Positions 1 through 8,051 are shown, counted from the stretch's first letter. The stretch: 64,000 nucleotides of DNA from Dulcicalothrix desertica PCC 7102 (GCF_003991905.1 NZ_RSCL01000013.1:212729-276728), one strand, 5' to 3'. Notes: generated from the letters alone by a model not told the origin. Numbers and translations: made by a program.

Positions 1-627
1 CTGGTCTATTAGCTTATCAAAATGAGCAAGTAATTCTTCGCGTGCGTGAATAGATTTGTCAAATTTGTTACCAGGAAACCGCACAGGAATCGATAATAAT
101 CCATCACTCCAAGTTTCGTAGATTTTTTCTAATGCTTCTTCGGACTCAGTTGCTACACCGATAAATAACTGACAAGCAATATCTAAGGTATATTTTTTTA
201 ATTCTGGATACCATGTCAATGTCTCCATTTTTTCCCAACGTTTTAAGTAGCGATGGGTAATGTTTTGCATTGTTGTTGCGTAATCTGCCAATGCTCTTGG
301 TGCAAAAGCTTGGTATAAATATTTTCGCAAGGTCTGGTGAGCGGCGCCTGTCACCACCCCAATTGAATTTATTCCTAGCAGTCTCTCAAAACTAGGAGTA
401 TTCGTCATTTCAAATTTTTGACCTTCGTTGGCAAATAAAAAGCGTGCGGCGCCTGCTCCTATAAGCACAATTGTGGGAAAACCAAAAAGATGAGTTTTAA
501 AAATATTACCGTATTGTTTTTGCCGCTTTTCCATAAAGATAGCTGGACTGTGTAGATAACTCACTGACTCGCCAATTACAGGTAAGCCAAAGCTACCAGG
601 AGGTAAAGGTAAGCTAGATTGAGGCAT
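1..627 (-). CDS. Cytochrome P450, CYP120-like (N-terminal part, runs off window)
   Basis: The gene reads leftward from an ATG at 627 and is still open at base 1, giving the first 209 residues only. The N-terminus has the proline-rich hinge (LPLPPGSFGLPVIGES, about residues 6-21) that precedes the P450 fold. The rest resembles cyanobacterial CYP120-type enzymes, including a region around residues 85-105 (GVVTGAAHQTLRKYLYQAF) typical of helix C. The heme-binding cysteine lies outside the window and cannot be checked. CYP120 members hydroxylate retinoids or related apocarotenoids; that substrate is an inference from family resemblance. The gene is divergent from a TetR regulator, with a perfect palindrome between them, so ligand-responsive repression is likely. 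No Shine-Dalgarno sequence is evident. Confidence 0.85.
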   Translation of the reverse strand, partial: MPQSSLPLPPGSFGLPVIGESVSYLHSPAIFMEKRQKQYGNIFKTHLFGFPTIVLIGAGAARFLFANEGQKFEMTNTPSFERLLGINSIGVVTGAAHQTLRKYLYQAFAPRALADYATTMQNITHRYLKRWEKMETLTWYPELKKYTLDIACQLFIGVATESEEALEKIYETWSDGLLSIPVRFPGNKFDKSIHAREELLAHFDKLIDQ

Positions 628-648
628 ATTTTGTAAATAATCAATTTC

Positions 649-669
649 AATACGATACTATATCGTATT
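649..669. promoter_or_regulatory. 21-bp palindromic operator between P450 and tetR
   Basis: Two perfect 9-bp arms, AATACGATA and TATCGTATT, are separated by CTA. The site ends 13 bp before the tetR start and 21 bp before the P450 start, so one bound dimer could cover both promoters. This is the usual arrangement for a TetR-family autorepressor controlling a divergent enzyme gene. The assignment to this TetR is inferred from position and symmetry. Confidence 0.75.
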
Positions 670-682
670 TATATTAACATCT

Positions 683-1264
683 ATGAGTAACATTAGTAAA
701 AAATCGCCAGGAAGACCTAGGAGTCTCCAATCTCATCAAGCAATGCTGCAAGCAACTTTAGAATTGCTTGCGGAAGTTGGGTTTGATGGTATGAGTATTG
801 ATGGTATTGCTGCGCGTGCAGGTGTGGGTAAGACGACTATTTATCGACGTTATACATCGAAAGAGGAGTTGGTCGCTGATGCGATTGAAAGTGTTAGGCA
901 GGATGTGGAAATCCCTGACACAGGAAGTATATGGAGTGACATTGATGCATTAATTGAAGGCGCCGCGCAAATAACTTTTACTCCTCTAGGAAGAAAGACT
1001 GTGGCGATGATTATTAGTAGTGCATCGAGTAATTCTCAATTCGCGCGTATTTATTGGGAAAAGTATTTACAACCTCGACGAGATGCTTTTGCTGTGGTTA
1101 TAGAAAGGGCAAAAGCGAGAAAAGAAGTTTGTGTGGATTTAGACCCAGGTATTGTGTTTGATATGATGAGCGGCATTATGCTTTATGGGTTAATTTTTCC
1201 ACCTACTACAGAATCTTGGCAATTATATGTTCGTCGTGCTTTAGGGTATTTGCTCTCTCCCTGA
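683..1264 (+). CDS. TetR/AcrR family transcriptional regulator
   Basis: A 193-aa protein of typical TetR length. Residues about 18-62 form the TetR_N DNA-binding domain, with the helix-turn-helix stretch GMSIDGIAARAGVGKTTIYR followed by RYTSKEELVADAI. The remaining 130 residues are the helical ligand-binding and dimerisation domain, too variable to name a ligand. It starts at the ATG 13 bp downstream of the 649-669 palindrome, which it probably binds, repressing both itself and the divergent P450. The likely inducer would be a substrate or product of that P450; this is inference. Confidence 0.9.
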   Translation: MSNISKKSPGRPRSLQSHQAMLQATLELLAEVGFDGMSIDGIAARAGVGKTTIYRRYTSKEELVADAIESVRQDVEIPDTGSIWSDIDALIEGAAQITFTPLGRKTVAMIISSASSNSQFARIYWEKYLQPRRDAFAVVIERAKARKEVCVDLDPGIVFDMMSGIMLYGLIFPPTTESWQLYVRRALGYLLSP

Positions 1265-1271
1265 TTTTTCT

Positions 1272-1388
1272 CTTTGCTACCTTTGCGCCCTTTGCGGTTA
1301 ATTTTCTTACTCTCAACTCTCGTGGTACTCTGTGTCTCTGTGGTAAAGAAAGTGACTTGAATGCACAGGCAGGATGCCTGTGCCACAA
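1272..1388. repeat. Dispersed intergenic repeat plus hairpin between convergent genes
   Basis: Bases 1272-1347 carry the phrases CCTTTGCGGTTAA and CTCTGTGTCTCTGTGGTAAA. Related phrases recur at 24157-24187, 41380-41410 and 54450-54580. At 1364-1382 an 8-bp stem (CACAGGCA / TGCCTGTG, loop GGA) is followed by CCACAAG, a tail shared with the hairpins at 16381 and 31196. The element lies between the 3' ends of tetR and the TPR gene and probably acts as a bidirectional terminator. Confidence 0.6.
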
Positions 1389-1401
1389 GAAAAAAGAGGT
1401 G

Positions 1402-2535
1402 TTAACTTTTATTTTGTTCTGATTCGGCTGGCACTGGTTGACCGAATTCTATTACTTTTGTTTGGGTTGATTCGCTCTCATTATTGGGTTGAGTTTCAGT
1501 TTGAGTTTGGGTTTCGGTGTTTTCGGTAGGGGTTTCTGTTTGAGTTGTTGCTTCGGGTTGAACTTGGGGTTCTGATGCAGCAGGTGTGATAGGTCTGTCA
1601 CCTTGTGCTGTTTGGATGATGTACTCTTCTATTTTTTCGGCTAGTTGAATATTACCTTGTTGACGGTACTGTTGCTGCGCGCGTTTGAATGCTCTGTTTG
1701 CTTTTTTATATTCACCTTGGTTCATCCAAGCTATGCCGATACTATAATAAGCATCTGGATTTACGGCTGTTCGACGAATTGATTCAGTGTAGGTTGCTAC
1801 AGCTTCGGTTGTTAGGCCGCTTTTTGCCATTAAACTACCTAAACGATTATAAGCAGCAGCGTTATCTGGATTGATGTTTAATGCTTGGCGATATGAATTC
1901 ATTGCTTCTTGAACTTGTCCTGTTTGTTCTAAAGCGATGGCCAAGTTGTAGTATGCGTTAGCATTGCTGCTGTCGATATTTATTCCCTGTTGGTAAGCTG
2001 TGATTGATTCGTTGACTTGTCCTAGTTCGTACAATGCTAACCCCATGTTATAGTGTGCTGCTGCCATTGTTGGGTTAACTACTAGTGCTTGACGATAGGC
2101 AGTAATTGCTGTTTCGCGTTGTCCTTGCTTGTGCAGTCCTAAACCTAAGTTAAAGTAACCTTCTGCAAAGTTCGGGTCTATTCGTACTGCTTCTGAATAT
2201 TCTTGTACTGCTGATTCAATACGGTTTTGCTTCAACATGATGTTGCCAAGGTAAGTCCGCGCGGCTGCTAAGTTGGGGTCGCGCTGTAATGCTTGCCTCA
2301 GTAACATTTCTCCACCCTGATAATCTCCACGGCTGTAACGGATTACACCTTGTTGATATAAACCTGCTGCTTCTAAGTCTTGAGTAACAACGTTTTGTGC
2401 CAATAATTTACTATGAGTGTTTAAAAAACTCGGCGCCAAGAGCGTTAATAAAATAGAAGCTGTAAAAAGCGCCGTAAAAAGTTTGAACCGGGAATAAAGG
2501 CGTAAATACTTATGAGAATGATAATTATGAGACAT
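1402..2535 (-). CDS. Secreted or membrane-anchored tetratricopeptide repeat protein
   Basis: A 377-aa protein with a basic N-terminus and one hydrophobic segment at about residues 17-35 (signal peptide or anchor), ending near LLAQN. Residues about 55-305 contain at least seven consecutive 34-residue TPR units, recognisable from phrases such as AAAHYNMGLALYELGQVNESI and NAYYNLAIALEQTGQVQEA. The last 70 residues are a low-complexity Thr/Glu/Gln-rich tail. TPR proteins are interaction scaffolds; no enzymatic domain is present, so the partner is unknown. Its stop faces that of tetR, and its start lies 157 bp beyond the queA stop, separated from it by repeat-rich DNA. Confidence 0.85.
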   Translation of the reverse strand: MSHNYHSHKYLRLYSRFKLFTALFTASILLTLLAPSFLNTHSKLLAQNVVTQDLEAAGLYQQGVIRYSRGDYQGGEMLLRQALQRDPNLAAARTYLGNIMLKQNRIESAVQEYSEAVRIDPNFAEGYFNLGLGLHKQGQRETAITAYRQALVVNPTMAAAHYNMGLALYELGQVNESITAYQQGINIDSSNANAYYNLAIALEQTGQVQEAMNSYRQALNINPDNAAAYNRLGSLMAKSGLTTEAVATYTESIRRTAVNPDAYYSIGIAWMNQGEYKKANRAFKRAQQQYRQQGNIQLAEKIEEYIIQTAQGDRPITPAASEPQVQPEATTQTETPTENTETQTQTETQPNNESESTQTKVIEFGQPVPAESEQNKS

Positions 2536-2623
2536 ATCAGGTAGACCTGTACTTATATTTAAAGGCTATAAGTCTAGGTTTCCCAGTATTTCCGATGAAA
2601 TATACACTGTGATGAATTTTTAT

Positions 2624-2698
2624 GCTTGTTGTAAGCTTGTTGTAAGCTCGTTGTAAGCACTTCAGTGCTTAATGCAAGCACTAAAGTGCTTATTACGA
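2624..2698. repeat. Tandem 11-mers followed by two palindromes
   Basis: Three tandem copies of GCTTGTTGTAA (third copy GCTCGTTGTAA) run from 2624 to 2656. They are followed by the palindromes AAGCACTTCAGTGCTT (2655-2670) and AAGCACTAAAGTGCTT (2676-2691). The second continues as ATTACGA (2692-2698), which contains the stop codon of queA. The same palindrome plus ATTACGA module occurs at 50607-50631 and 60706-60728, there inside coding sequence. It probably also terminates queA transcription. Confidence 0.7.
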
Positions 2699-3847
2699 TG
2701 AGCAGCTTTTTTCTTTTTCGGGGAGAATTAGCATTGCGTCACCAAAAGAGTAGAAGCGGTATTTCTCGTTTATTGCTTCTTTGTATATGTTGAGTAGGTT
2801 TTTTCGACCGATAAGTGCGCTGACTAGCATCAACAAACTGGAGCGGGGTAAGTGGAAGTTGGTTATTAACCCCTCAATTACTCGCCATTTAAAACCAGGG
2901 TAGATAAATAAATTTGTTTTGCCGCAAAATTCTCTTATTTCCCCGGTTTCTGCTGCGGCGCCTTCTAATGCTCTAACTACGGTTGTTCCTACTGCTATAA
3001 TTCTTCCACCTTTCTGTTGCGTTGCTTTGATTTTTTCAACAGTGGCGGGTGGCACTTCTATCCATTCGGAGTGCATTGTGTGTGTAGTTACATCTTCAAC
3101 TTCGACGGGACGAAATGTTCCTACACCCACATGTAATGTAATGAATGCTCGGTTAATGCCTTTTTTCTCTAATGTATCGAGTAGTTCAGGTGTAAAATGC
3201 AGCCCTGCTGTCGGCGCCGCTACTGCACCTGGTGTATTAGCATATACTGTTTGATATTGTTCGTCGGATGCTTGGCTTTGTGTTATGTACGGAGGTAAAG
3301 GTACTTCGCCGAATGTATCTAATAGTTGCACCAAAGATTGGGCACTTGGCACGTCAAATTTTAATACCCGTCCACCCGTTGCTTTATCTGAGTCTATTAC
3401 TGTCGCTGTTAACTTACCATCAAAACCAGGCGCCTCAAAAAAAATCTGCGAACCAATCTTAAATCGCTTTCCTGGTTTCACTAATGCTAACCAGCAATTT
3501 TGTTCACGCTCTTCTAATAGTAAAACTTCCAACTTGGCGCCAGTGGATTTACGACCGTGTAAACGCGCGCTCAAAACTTTGGTGTCGTTCATTATCAACA
3601 AATCACCTGGTCGCAAAATATCCGGCAAATCACGGAATATATGGTGTAAAGGAGAACTAATATTATTTTTACTAGTCGAATTTACTACTAGCAATTTTGA
3701 ACTGTCACGGGGAACTGCTGGGTTTTGAGCTATCAATTCTTCGGGTAAATCGTAGTCGTAACCAGCTGTGGAACGGTCTAAATCACAATATTTCTCTCCG
3801 TCTGTGGAAGTGGGATTGAAATTGAGTTGCTCTAAATCCTGCTGCAT
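2693..3847 (-). CDS. queA: S-adenosylmethionine:tRNA ribosyltransferase-isomerase QueA
   Basis: QueA transfers and isomerises the ribosyl part of SAM onto 7-aminomethyl-7-deazaguanine at tRNA position 34, forming epoxyqueuosine in the queuosine pathway. The 384-aa protein carries family signatures: YDYDLPEELIAQNPAVPRDSS near residue 30, DLLIMNDTKVLSARL near 90, the TPGAVAAPTAGLHFT block near 205, and LITNFHLPRSSLLMLVSAL near 345. Length is normal if the first 25 residues are a short variable extension. The start at 3847 lacks a clear ribosome-binding site, so a slightly later start is possible. The stop codon lies in a dispersed palindromic repeat. No other queuosine genes are nearby. Confidence 0.95.
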   Translation of the reverse strand: MQQDLEQLNFNPTSTDGEKYCDLDRSTAGYDYDLPEELIAQNPAVPRDSSKLLVVNSTSKNNISSPLHHIFRDLPDILRPGDLLIMNDTKVLSARLHGRKSTGAKLEVLLLEEREQNCWLALVKPGKRFKIGSQIFFEAPGFDGKLTATVIDSDKATGGRVLKFDVPSAQSLVQLLDTFGEVPLPPYITQSQASDEQYQTVYANTPGAVAAPTAGLHFTPELLDTLEKKGINRAFITLHVGVGTFRPVEVEDVTTHTMHSEWIEVPPATVEKIKATQQKGGRIIAVGTTVVRALEGAAAETGEIREFCGKTNLFIYPGFKWRVIEGLITNFHLPRSSLLMLVSALIGRKNLLNIYKEAINEKYRFYSFGDAMLILPEKEKSCSS

Positions 3848-3979
3848 CTAGATTCTGATAATGGATATAAAGTAATTTTAGCTTTTCTTCATAAATGAAC
3901 TTTACGCGATTAGGGGCCAATCTTATCTTTTGAGTTTATGATGAATACTATTAGGTGACACGTAAACGAAAATATGAAA

Positions 3980-4020
3980 ATTGGGTAAACCTACCCAATA
4001 AAAGACGGGGGCTTTTACCC
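3980..4020 (+). promoter_or_regulatory. Structured leader with mutually exclusive hairpins
   Basis: A perfect 8-bp stem ATTGGGTA / TACCCAAT (3980-3987 and 3992-3999, loop AACC) is followed by a weaker stem AAAAG / CTTTT. The 5' arm segment GGGTAAA (3983-3989) is also complementary to TTTACCC (4014-4020), so two alternative folds compete. It lies 68 bp before the next start codon. No riboswitch class is recognised; regulation by attenuation is inference only. Confidence 0.35.
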
Positions 4021-4087
4021 TACCGGATGATGGGGTTATTGTTTCAATAATAGATATGTAGGATTGGCTTTCATCCCAAGCAGCGAA

Positions 4088-4477
4088 ATGGAATATTTGT
4101 ATTACCTGGCAAATGCCAGTCTAACCTTAAGAGTAATTCAATTCTTACACTCCCGACCACAGTTGCCTGTTTCTTTCGTAACTGTGATTCATCAAATTGA
4201 TGGCTGGGTGGTACGAGTTAAATTTACAGGTCAAGTATCATCGGACATAGATGGTGATTTTCGTGCGTTCTTAAACGAGTTAGGAATTGCTTATGAACCA
4301 CCAATGCGAGTACAAATGGCACTATGGAGTTTAGAAGCAGGACAGTATCCTGTTGACGTGATGCGTCGCTATCAAGTCGCGATAGTCTCACATGGAAATC
4401 CTGAAAGAGAAGAAATTGAAGCGTTCCGTCAACAGTTTGTGCGAGGTTTGGGTTATTGCCCAGAAACACTCGCTTAA
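4088..4477 (+). CDS. Conserved cyanobacterial protein of unknown function
   Basis: From the ATG at 4088 the product is 129 aa, beginning MEYLYYLANASL. A TTG eight codons upstream (4064) is possible but has no spaced ribosome-binding site. There is no signal peptide or membrane segment, and composition is that of a small soluble cytoplasmic protein with mixed alpha/beta content. No catalytic motif is recognised. The gene is monocistronic, preceded by the structured leader at 3980-4020 and followed by a strong hairpin at 4529-4563 that separates it from convergent yraN. I do not recognise the family beyond a general cyanobacterial look. Confidence 0.7.
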   Translation: MEYLYYLANASLTLRVIQFLHSRPQLPVSFVTVIHQIDGWVVRVKFTGQVSSDIDGDFRAFLNELGIAYEPPMRVQMALWSLEAGQYPVDVMRRYQVAIVSHGNPEREEIEAFRQQFVRGLGYCPETLA

Positions 4478-4528
4478 AAAGTTAAGTTTGAAAAAATAAT
4501 TGAATAATTGTACAGTGACCTTGACCTA

Positions 4529-4563
4529 AGAAACCGGGTTTCCAACAAAGAAACCCGGTTTCT
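4529..4563. terminator. Perfect 14-bp hairpin between convergent genes
   Basis: Arms AGAAACCGGGTTTC (4529-4542) and GAAACCCGGTTTCT (4550-4563) are fully complementary, with a 7-nt loop. The same palindrome family appears at 17811, 19031-19096, 39357, 57895-57958 and 58754-58819. Its place between two facing stop codons suggests bidirectional termination. Confidence 0.65.
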
Positions 4564-4576
4564 AGGATTTTAAGCG

Positions 4577-5020
4577 TCAATCAAAAGCACCTGTAATATA
4601 CTCTTGCAAGGTTAAATAGTACTCTGAGTTTTCTACATCTTGGCTTTTAGGTTTTGGTTTACAAGAGACGATAGCTACATCAAAGCGACACGTATAGTTT
4701 TCTTTATCTGAGTGTTCTGCCAGAAATATTTGTGCTGCACTAATTATTTTAGTTTGTTTACGTGACTCTACGGCATCTCTTCCTCCAGAGTCCCAGTTTC
4801 GTGCGCTGCGCGTTTTCACTTCAACAAACGCTAGTGTTTTTTCTTGAGTAGTAATATTTATTTTTCCTTTTGCTTCAACGAGCGCAATAATATCAATGTC
4901 TCCTCTACGACCACTCTTCCATCTGCGGTGTAGAATTTTTGAGCCATTTTCAGCTAACCACTCGGCTACAAAGTCTTCACCTAATGTACCGATGTCGAGA
5001 TAATGATTAGAAGGAGCCAT
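4577..5020 (-). CDS. YraN family protein (UPF0102), predicted endonuclease-like fold
   Basis: A 147-aa protein with the UPF0102/YraN pattern: GEDFVAEWLAENGSKILHRRWK (residues about 14-35), the acidic GDIDII near 40-45, and FVEVKTR near 65-71. This D...ExK arrangement is that of restriction-endonuclease-like folds. The family has no firmly established substrate; a role in recombination or DNA handling is only proposed. The start ATG at 5020 is 26 bp from the divergent pentapeptide gene start at 5047, so the two share a very short promoter region. An insertion-like stretch (EAKGKINITTQEK) lies between the two acidic motifs. Confidence 0.88.
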   Translation of the reverse strand: MAPSNHYLDIGTLGEDFVAEWLAENGSKILHRRWKSGRRGDIDIIALVEAKGKINITTQEKTLAFVEVKTRSARNWDSGGRDAVESRKQTKIISAAQIFLAEHSDKENYTCRFDVAIVSCKPKPKSQDVENSEYYLTLQEYITGAFD

Positions 5021-5046
5021 AAATGTAAATACTACTTCAAAACTAT

Positions 5047-5544
5047 ATGACTAAACGTATTAGGACGTATATACTTAGTTTATTCTTTTACGGAATAATT
5101 TGCTTAACTTTCAACTTTGGGCTGGCGCCTGCAAGTTTTGCACTCGACTATAACAAAGAGATTTTGATTGACGCTGATTTTTCGGGACGTGACTTGAGTG
5201 ACTCTAGCTTTACCAAAGCCAATTTAAAGCAAAGCAACTTTACTAACTCTAATTTGCGCGGTGTTAGTTTTTTCGCCTCAAACCTTGAGTCAGTAGATTT
5301 TACAGGTGCTGATTTAACAAACGCGACCTTAGACTCCGCACGCTTAGTTAAAGCAAACTTGACCAACGCAGTATTAGAAGGAGCTTTCGCAGCTAGTGCC
5401 AAATTTGATGGCGCCGTTATTGATGGAGCAGACTTTACCGACGTATTATTACGCGACGACGAGCAAGAAAAATTATGTAAAGTCGCCAAAGGTATAAATC
5501 CCAAAACCGGACGCGACACCCGTGAAACACTAATGTGTCCTTAA
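5047..5544 (+). CDS. Exported pentapeptide-repeat protein
   Basis: A 165-aa protein with a signal peptide (residues 1-32, ending ...LAPASFA) and then about fifteen A(D/N)LXX-type pentapeptides from residue 40 to 130, for example DLSDSSFTKANLKQSNFTNS. Such repeats form a right-handed quadrilateral beta-helix. The C-terminus (LCKVAKGINPKTGRDTRETL, then MCP) contains the two-cysteine ending seen in thylakoid-lumen pentapeptide proteins of cyanobacteria, so lumenal or periplasmic placement is likely. No enzymatic activity is known for this type. It is divergent from yraN with only 26 bp between starts. Confidence 0.88.
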   Translation: MTKRIRTYILSLFFYGIICLTFNFGLAPASFALDYNKEILIDADFSGRDLSDSSFTKANLKQSNFTNSNLRGVSFFASNLESVDFTGADLTNATLDSARLVKANLTNAVLEGAFAASAKFDGAVIDGADFTDVLLRDDEQEKLCKVAKGINPKTGRDTRETLMCP

Positions 5545-5555
5545 GTAGTGATGAG

Positions 5556-5646
5556 TGGAAAGTGCTGAGTGCTGAGTAGAGTTAGGAGTTAGGAGTTAGG
5601 AGTTAGGAGTTACTACTCAGCACTCAGCACTCAGCACTCATTACTA
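5556..5646. repeat. STRR heptamer repeat flanked by long inverted repeats
   Basis: Four complete GTTAGGA heptamers plus a partial one (5581-5612) sit between AGTGCTGAGTGCTGAGTAG (5561-5579) and its inverse ACTACTCAGCACTCAGCACT. The whole can fold as one long stem with the heptamers in the loop. Short tandemly repeated repetitive (STRR) sequences of this kind are known from heterocystous cyanobacteria. It lies downstream of the pentapeptide gene and upstream of dxr. Confidence 0.85.
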
Positions 5647-5705
5647 TGATTGAACTCAGCACTTTTAACTTTATATTAGAGTTATTCTTTAATAATTAAA
5701 AAATT

Positions 5706-6896
5706 GTGAAAGCAATAACTCTTCTTGGTTCCACAGGTTCAATTGGAACCCAAACTTTAGATATTGTGGCACAATATCCTGACCAATTCAGGGTTGTAGG
5801 GTTAGCGGCTGGTAATAATGTTGAAATGCTAATCAAACAGATTCGGCAGTTTCGACCGAGTATAGCAGCAATTTGCGCTCCTGAAAAACTGTCAATACTT
5901 CAAGATGGTATTAAAGACCTTGATTACAAACCAATTTTGCTTGCTGGTGAAGCTGGAATTATTGAGGTAGCTGCGTATGGTGATTCCCAAAGCGTTGTTA
6001 CAGGTATAGTTGGTTGTGCTGGACTACTTCCAACTATTGCAGCGATTAAAGCAGGTAAAAATATTGCTCTTGCTAACAAAGAAACTTTAATTGCAGGCGC
6101 CCCAGTTGTTCTACCTTTAATTGAAGAGTATGGTGTTAAATTACTACCTGCTGACTCAGAACATTCTGCAATATTTCAATGTTTACAAGGTGTACCAACT
6201 CACGGACTACGTAAGATTATTCTAACAGCTTCAGGAGGCGCCTTCCGTGACTGGGCAGTATCCGATTTAGCTTCAGTTACAGTTGCCGATGCTTTAAAAC
6301 ATCCGAATTGGTCAATGGGACGCAAAATTACCGTTGATTCTGCAACCCTGATGAATAAAGGCTTAGAAGTAATTGAAGCACACTTTTTGTTTGGAATGGA
6401 CTACGATAACATCGAGATTGTAATTCATCCGCAAAGTATTATTCACTCACTAATTGAACTTCAAGATACTTCAGTACTAGCTCAACTGGGTTGGGCTGAT
6501 ATGCGTTTACCATTGTTGTATGCAATGTCTTATCCCGAAAGAATTTTTACAGACTGGGAACGTCTCGATTTAGTCAAAGCTGGAAATTTGACTTTCCTTT
6601 CACCTGACCATCATAAATACCCATGTATGAATTTAGCATACGCAGCAGGTCGGGCAGGTGGTTCGATGCCAGCAGTATTAAACGCAGCTAATGAACAGGC
6701 AGTAGCTCTGTTTTTAGATGAGAAAATTAAGTTTTTAGATATCCCACGTTGTATTGAAATGACGTGTGCCCGTCATAATAATGCACAAAATCCTTCTTTG
6801 GAAGATATTATAGGCGCCGATAAATGGGCAAGACAACAAGTTATAGATGTTACTGAGCAATTAGAAAATCGTCCCCAGTTTATTTCATTACGTTAG
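5706..6896 (+). CDS. dxr: 1-deoxy-D-xylulose 5-phosphate reductoisomerase
   Basis: Dxr (IspC) converts 1-deoxy-D-xylulose 5-phosphate to 2-C-methyl-D-erythritol 4-phosphate with NADPH and a divalent metal, the committed step of the MEP isoprenoid pathway that feeds carotenoids and the chlorophyll tail. The 396-aa protein has the NADPH-binding GSTGSIG (8-14), [11 protein letters not shown] (121-131), the metal- and substrate-binding PADSEHSA (148-155), and [17 protein letters not shown] further on. Length is normal. The start is a GTG at 5706 without an obvious ribosome-binding site. A stem at 6904-6929 follows the stop. It stands alone, with no other MEP genes nearby. Confidence 0.97.
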   Translation: MKAITLLGSTGSIGTQTLDIVAQYPDQFRVVGLAAGNNVEMLIKQIRQFRPSIAAICAPEKLSILQDGIKDLDYKPILLAGEAGIIEVAAYGDSQSVVTGIVGCAGLLPTIAAIKAGKNIALANKETLIAGAPVVLPLIEEYGVKLLPADSEHSAIFQCLQGVPTHGLRKIILTASGGAFRDWAVSDLASVTVADALKHPNWSMGRKITVDSATLMNKGLEVIEAHFLFGMDYDNIEIVIHPQSIIHSLIELQDTSVLAQLGWADMRLPLLYAMSYPERIFTDWERLDLVKAGNLTFLSPDHHKYPCMNLAYAAGRAGGSMPAVLNAANEQAVALFLDEKIKFLDIPRCIEMTCARHNNAQNPSLEDIIGADKWARQQVIDVTEQLENRPQFISLR

Positions 6897-6903
6897 TTAC
6901 AAA

Positions 6904-6929
6904 TCCCTCGGATGTATAAGTCCGGGGGA
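6904..6929 (+). terminator. Probable dxr terminator
   Basis: CCCTCGGA (6905-6912) pairs with TCCGGGGG (6921-6928), with one G-U pair, around an 8-nt loop, eight bases after the dxr stop. There is no following T run, so a purely intrinsic mechanism is uncertain. The following DNA up to 7142 holds repeat-like phrases (AAAGCCACGAAGAG) and no further gene. Confidence 0.5.
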
Positions 6930-7142
6930 AACAAAGCCACGAAGAGCATAGAGAAAATATAATTCAATAGACAGATGTAACAATCAATGTCAATGACCGC
7001 AACAATTAATACTTAAATTTCTTTTAACTCTCGTAAAAATCGAGTACTATTATCGTTGTTTTGGTTCAGAATTAAAACTTACCCATTAACCATTGTCTGG
7101 TAAAAGGACTAAAACTCATACTTAACTAATTTTATACAATAT

Positions 7143-7325
7143 ATGTTCGTAGCTTTAATTGTAGCGTGGATTATCTTTACATTTCTTCTCAGAGTCATTA
7201 AAACAACACTTGTAAATGCAGCATTAATTGCCGCAGTAATTTTCTTTTTACAGGCAGGTTACGGTATAACTTTACTTGATGTAATTCAATACTTTACTCA
7301 AAATACGCGCACGGGTGGTAGGTAA
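7143..7325 (+). CDS. Small hydrophobic membrane protein
   Basis: A 60-aa protein with two hydrophobic stretches (about residues 2-17 and 27-46) split by a short basic turn (RVIKTT), followed by a polar tail ending in TGGR. It is probably a small two-pass membrane protein. Similar short proteins occur in cyanobacteria, but I do not know a function. Support for being real: an ATG start, independent location after a terminator-like stem, and a palindromic terminator directly downstream at 7349-7378. Confidence 0.6.
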   Translation: MFVALIVAWIIFTFLLRVIKTTLVNAALIAAVIFFLQAGYGITLLDVIQYFTQNTRTGGR

Positions 7326-7348
7326 TTACTTATAATGAAACACATAGA

Positions 7349-7378
7349 TGTAGAGACGTGATTAATCCCGTCTCTACA
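7349..7378. terminator. Palindromic repeat between convergent genes
   Basis: TGTAGAGACG (7349-7358) pairs perfectly with CGTCTCTACA (7369-7378) around a 10-nt loop containing GATTAATC. A degenerate copy lies at 57252-57281. The element separates two facing genes and probably terminates both. Confidence 0.65.
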
Positions 7379-7399
7379 ATGGACGTTTTTATAAATAAT

Positions 7400-7894
7400 T
7401 TAATTCATAGGGTTGGTAATTTTGAGAAGCGCATCTTTGACGTTAACAGGGAGTTGGCGCATTATTTTACCGCGCTCTCGGTCTATAGCAACGACTGTTA
7501 CTGCTGCGGTTAAATATAACTCTTGGGTATCTTCAGATTCGAGAGCATAATCAAAATTAATACGCACACCGCTTAAATCACCCATGCGGGTTTTTAAAAT
7601 TGCTGTTGTTCCTAGTTGTAGTGACCGATGGTAACGTATAGATAACTCGACAACTGGTAAATCGCAACCTAAAGCAACTAAATCGGCATAGTTTATACCG
7701 CAAGTGCGTAAATACTCAACACGCGCTTCCTCCATCCAAGTTATATAAGTACCATGCCAAACTATTCCAGCATGGTCTGTGTGGTGAGGATATACGCGCA
7801 CTGAATACTCGAACCAGTTTTCGTATGTACTAGATGATGGATTGGTAATTGTGCTTGTGGGTAACGAGTATTGATTTACTTTTTCTTCCGACAT
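7400..7894 (-). CDS. Acyl-CoA thioesterase, 4HBT hotdog family
   Basis: A 164-aa hotdog-fold protein of the 4-hydroxybenzoyl-CoA thioesterase family. Residues about 28-55 carry YSVRVYPHHTDHAGIVWHGT and YITWMEEARVEYLRTCG; the Asp in HTDHAGIV is the usual catalytic residue and the following helix is characteristic. Members hydrolyse acyl-CoA or aryl-CoA thioesters. In cyanobacteria a 4HBT enzyme acts on 1,4-dihydroxy-2-naphthoyl-CoA in phylloquinone synthesis, but this sequence cannot be assigned to that role from motifs alone. The first 25 residues (Ser/Thr/Asn-rich) are a variable extension. The gene is monocistronic. Confidence 0.85.
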   Translation of the reverse strand: MSEEKVNQYSLPTSTITNPSSSTYENWFEYSVRVYPHHTDHAGIVWHGTYITWMEEARVEYLRTCGINYADLVALGCDLPVVELSIRYHRSLQLGTTAILKTRMGDLSGVRINFDYALESEDTQELYLTAAVTVVAIDRERGKIMRQLPVNVKDALLKITNPMN

Positions 7895-8051
7895 ATTAAA
7901 ATTTTCCCATTCTTATGCCTAACTATTTCGATGCTGGAAATAGAATAACAATACATATTGTAGTTCTAGGAAAAATAACTGGGAACTCAAAAATATGAGA
8001 AATAAGTTGGCAAGTATTTGGTTGTGTTTAATTTCTTTGTTGGTCAGCAAT

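Noticed and set aside
1183..1422. Short frames on both strands across the tetR 3' end
   Set aside because: They translate the dispersed repeat (for example RNSRGTLCLCGK and ETQSTTRVESKK) and overlap tetR; typical repeat-derived spurious frames.
5148..5519. 123-codon minus-strand frame opposite the pentapeptide gene
   Set aside because: Antisense shadow produced by the periodic pentapeptide codons.
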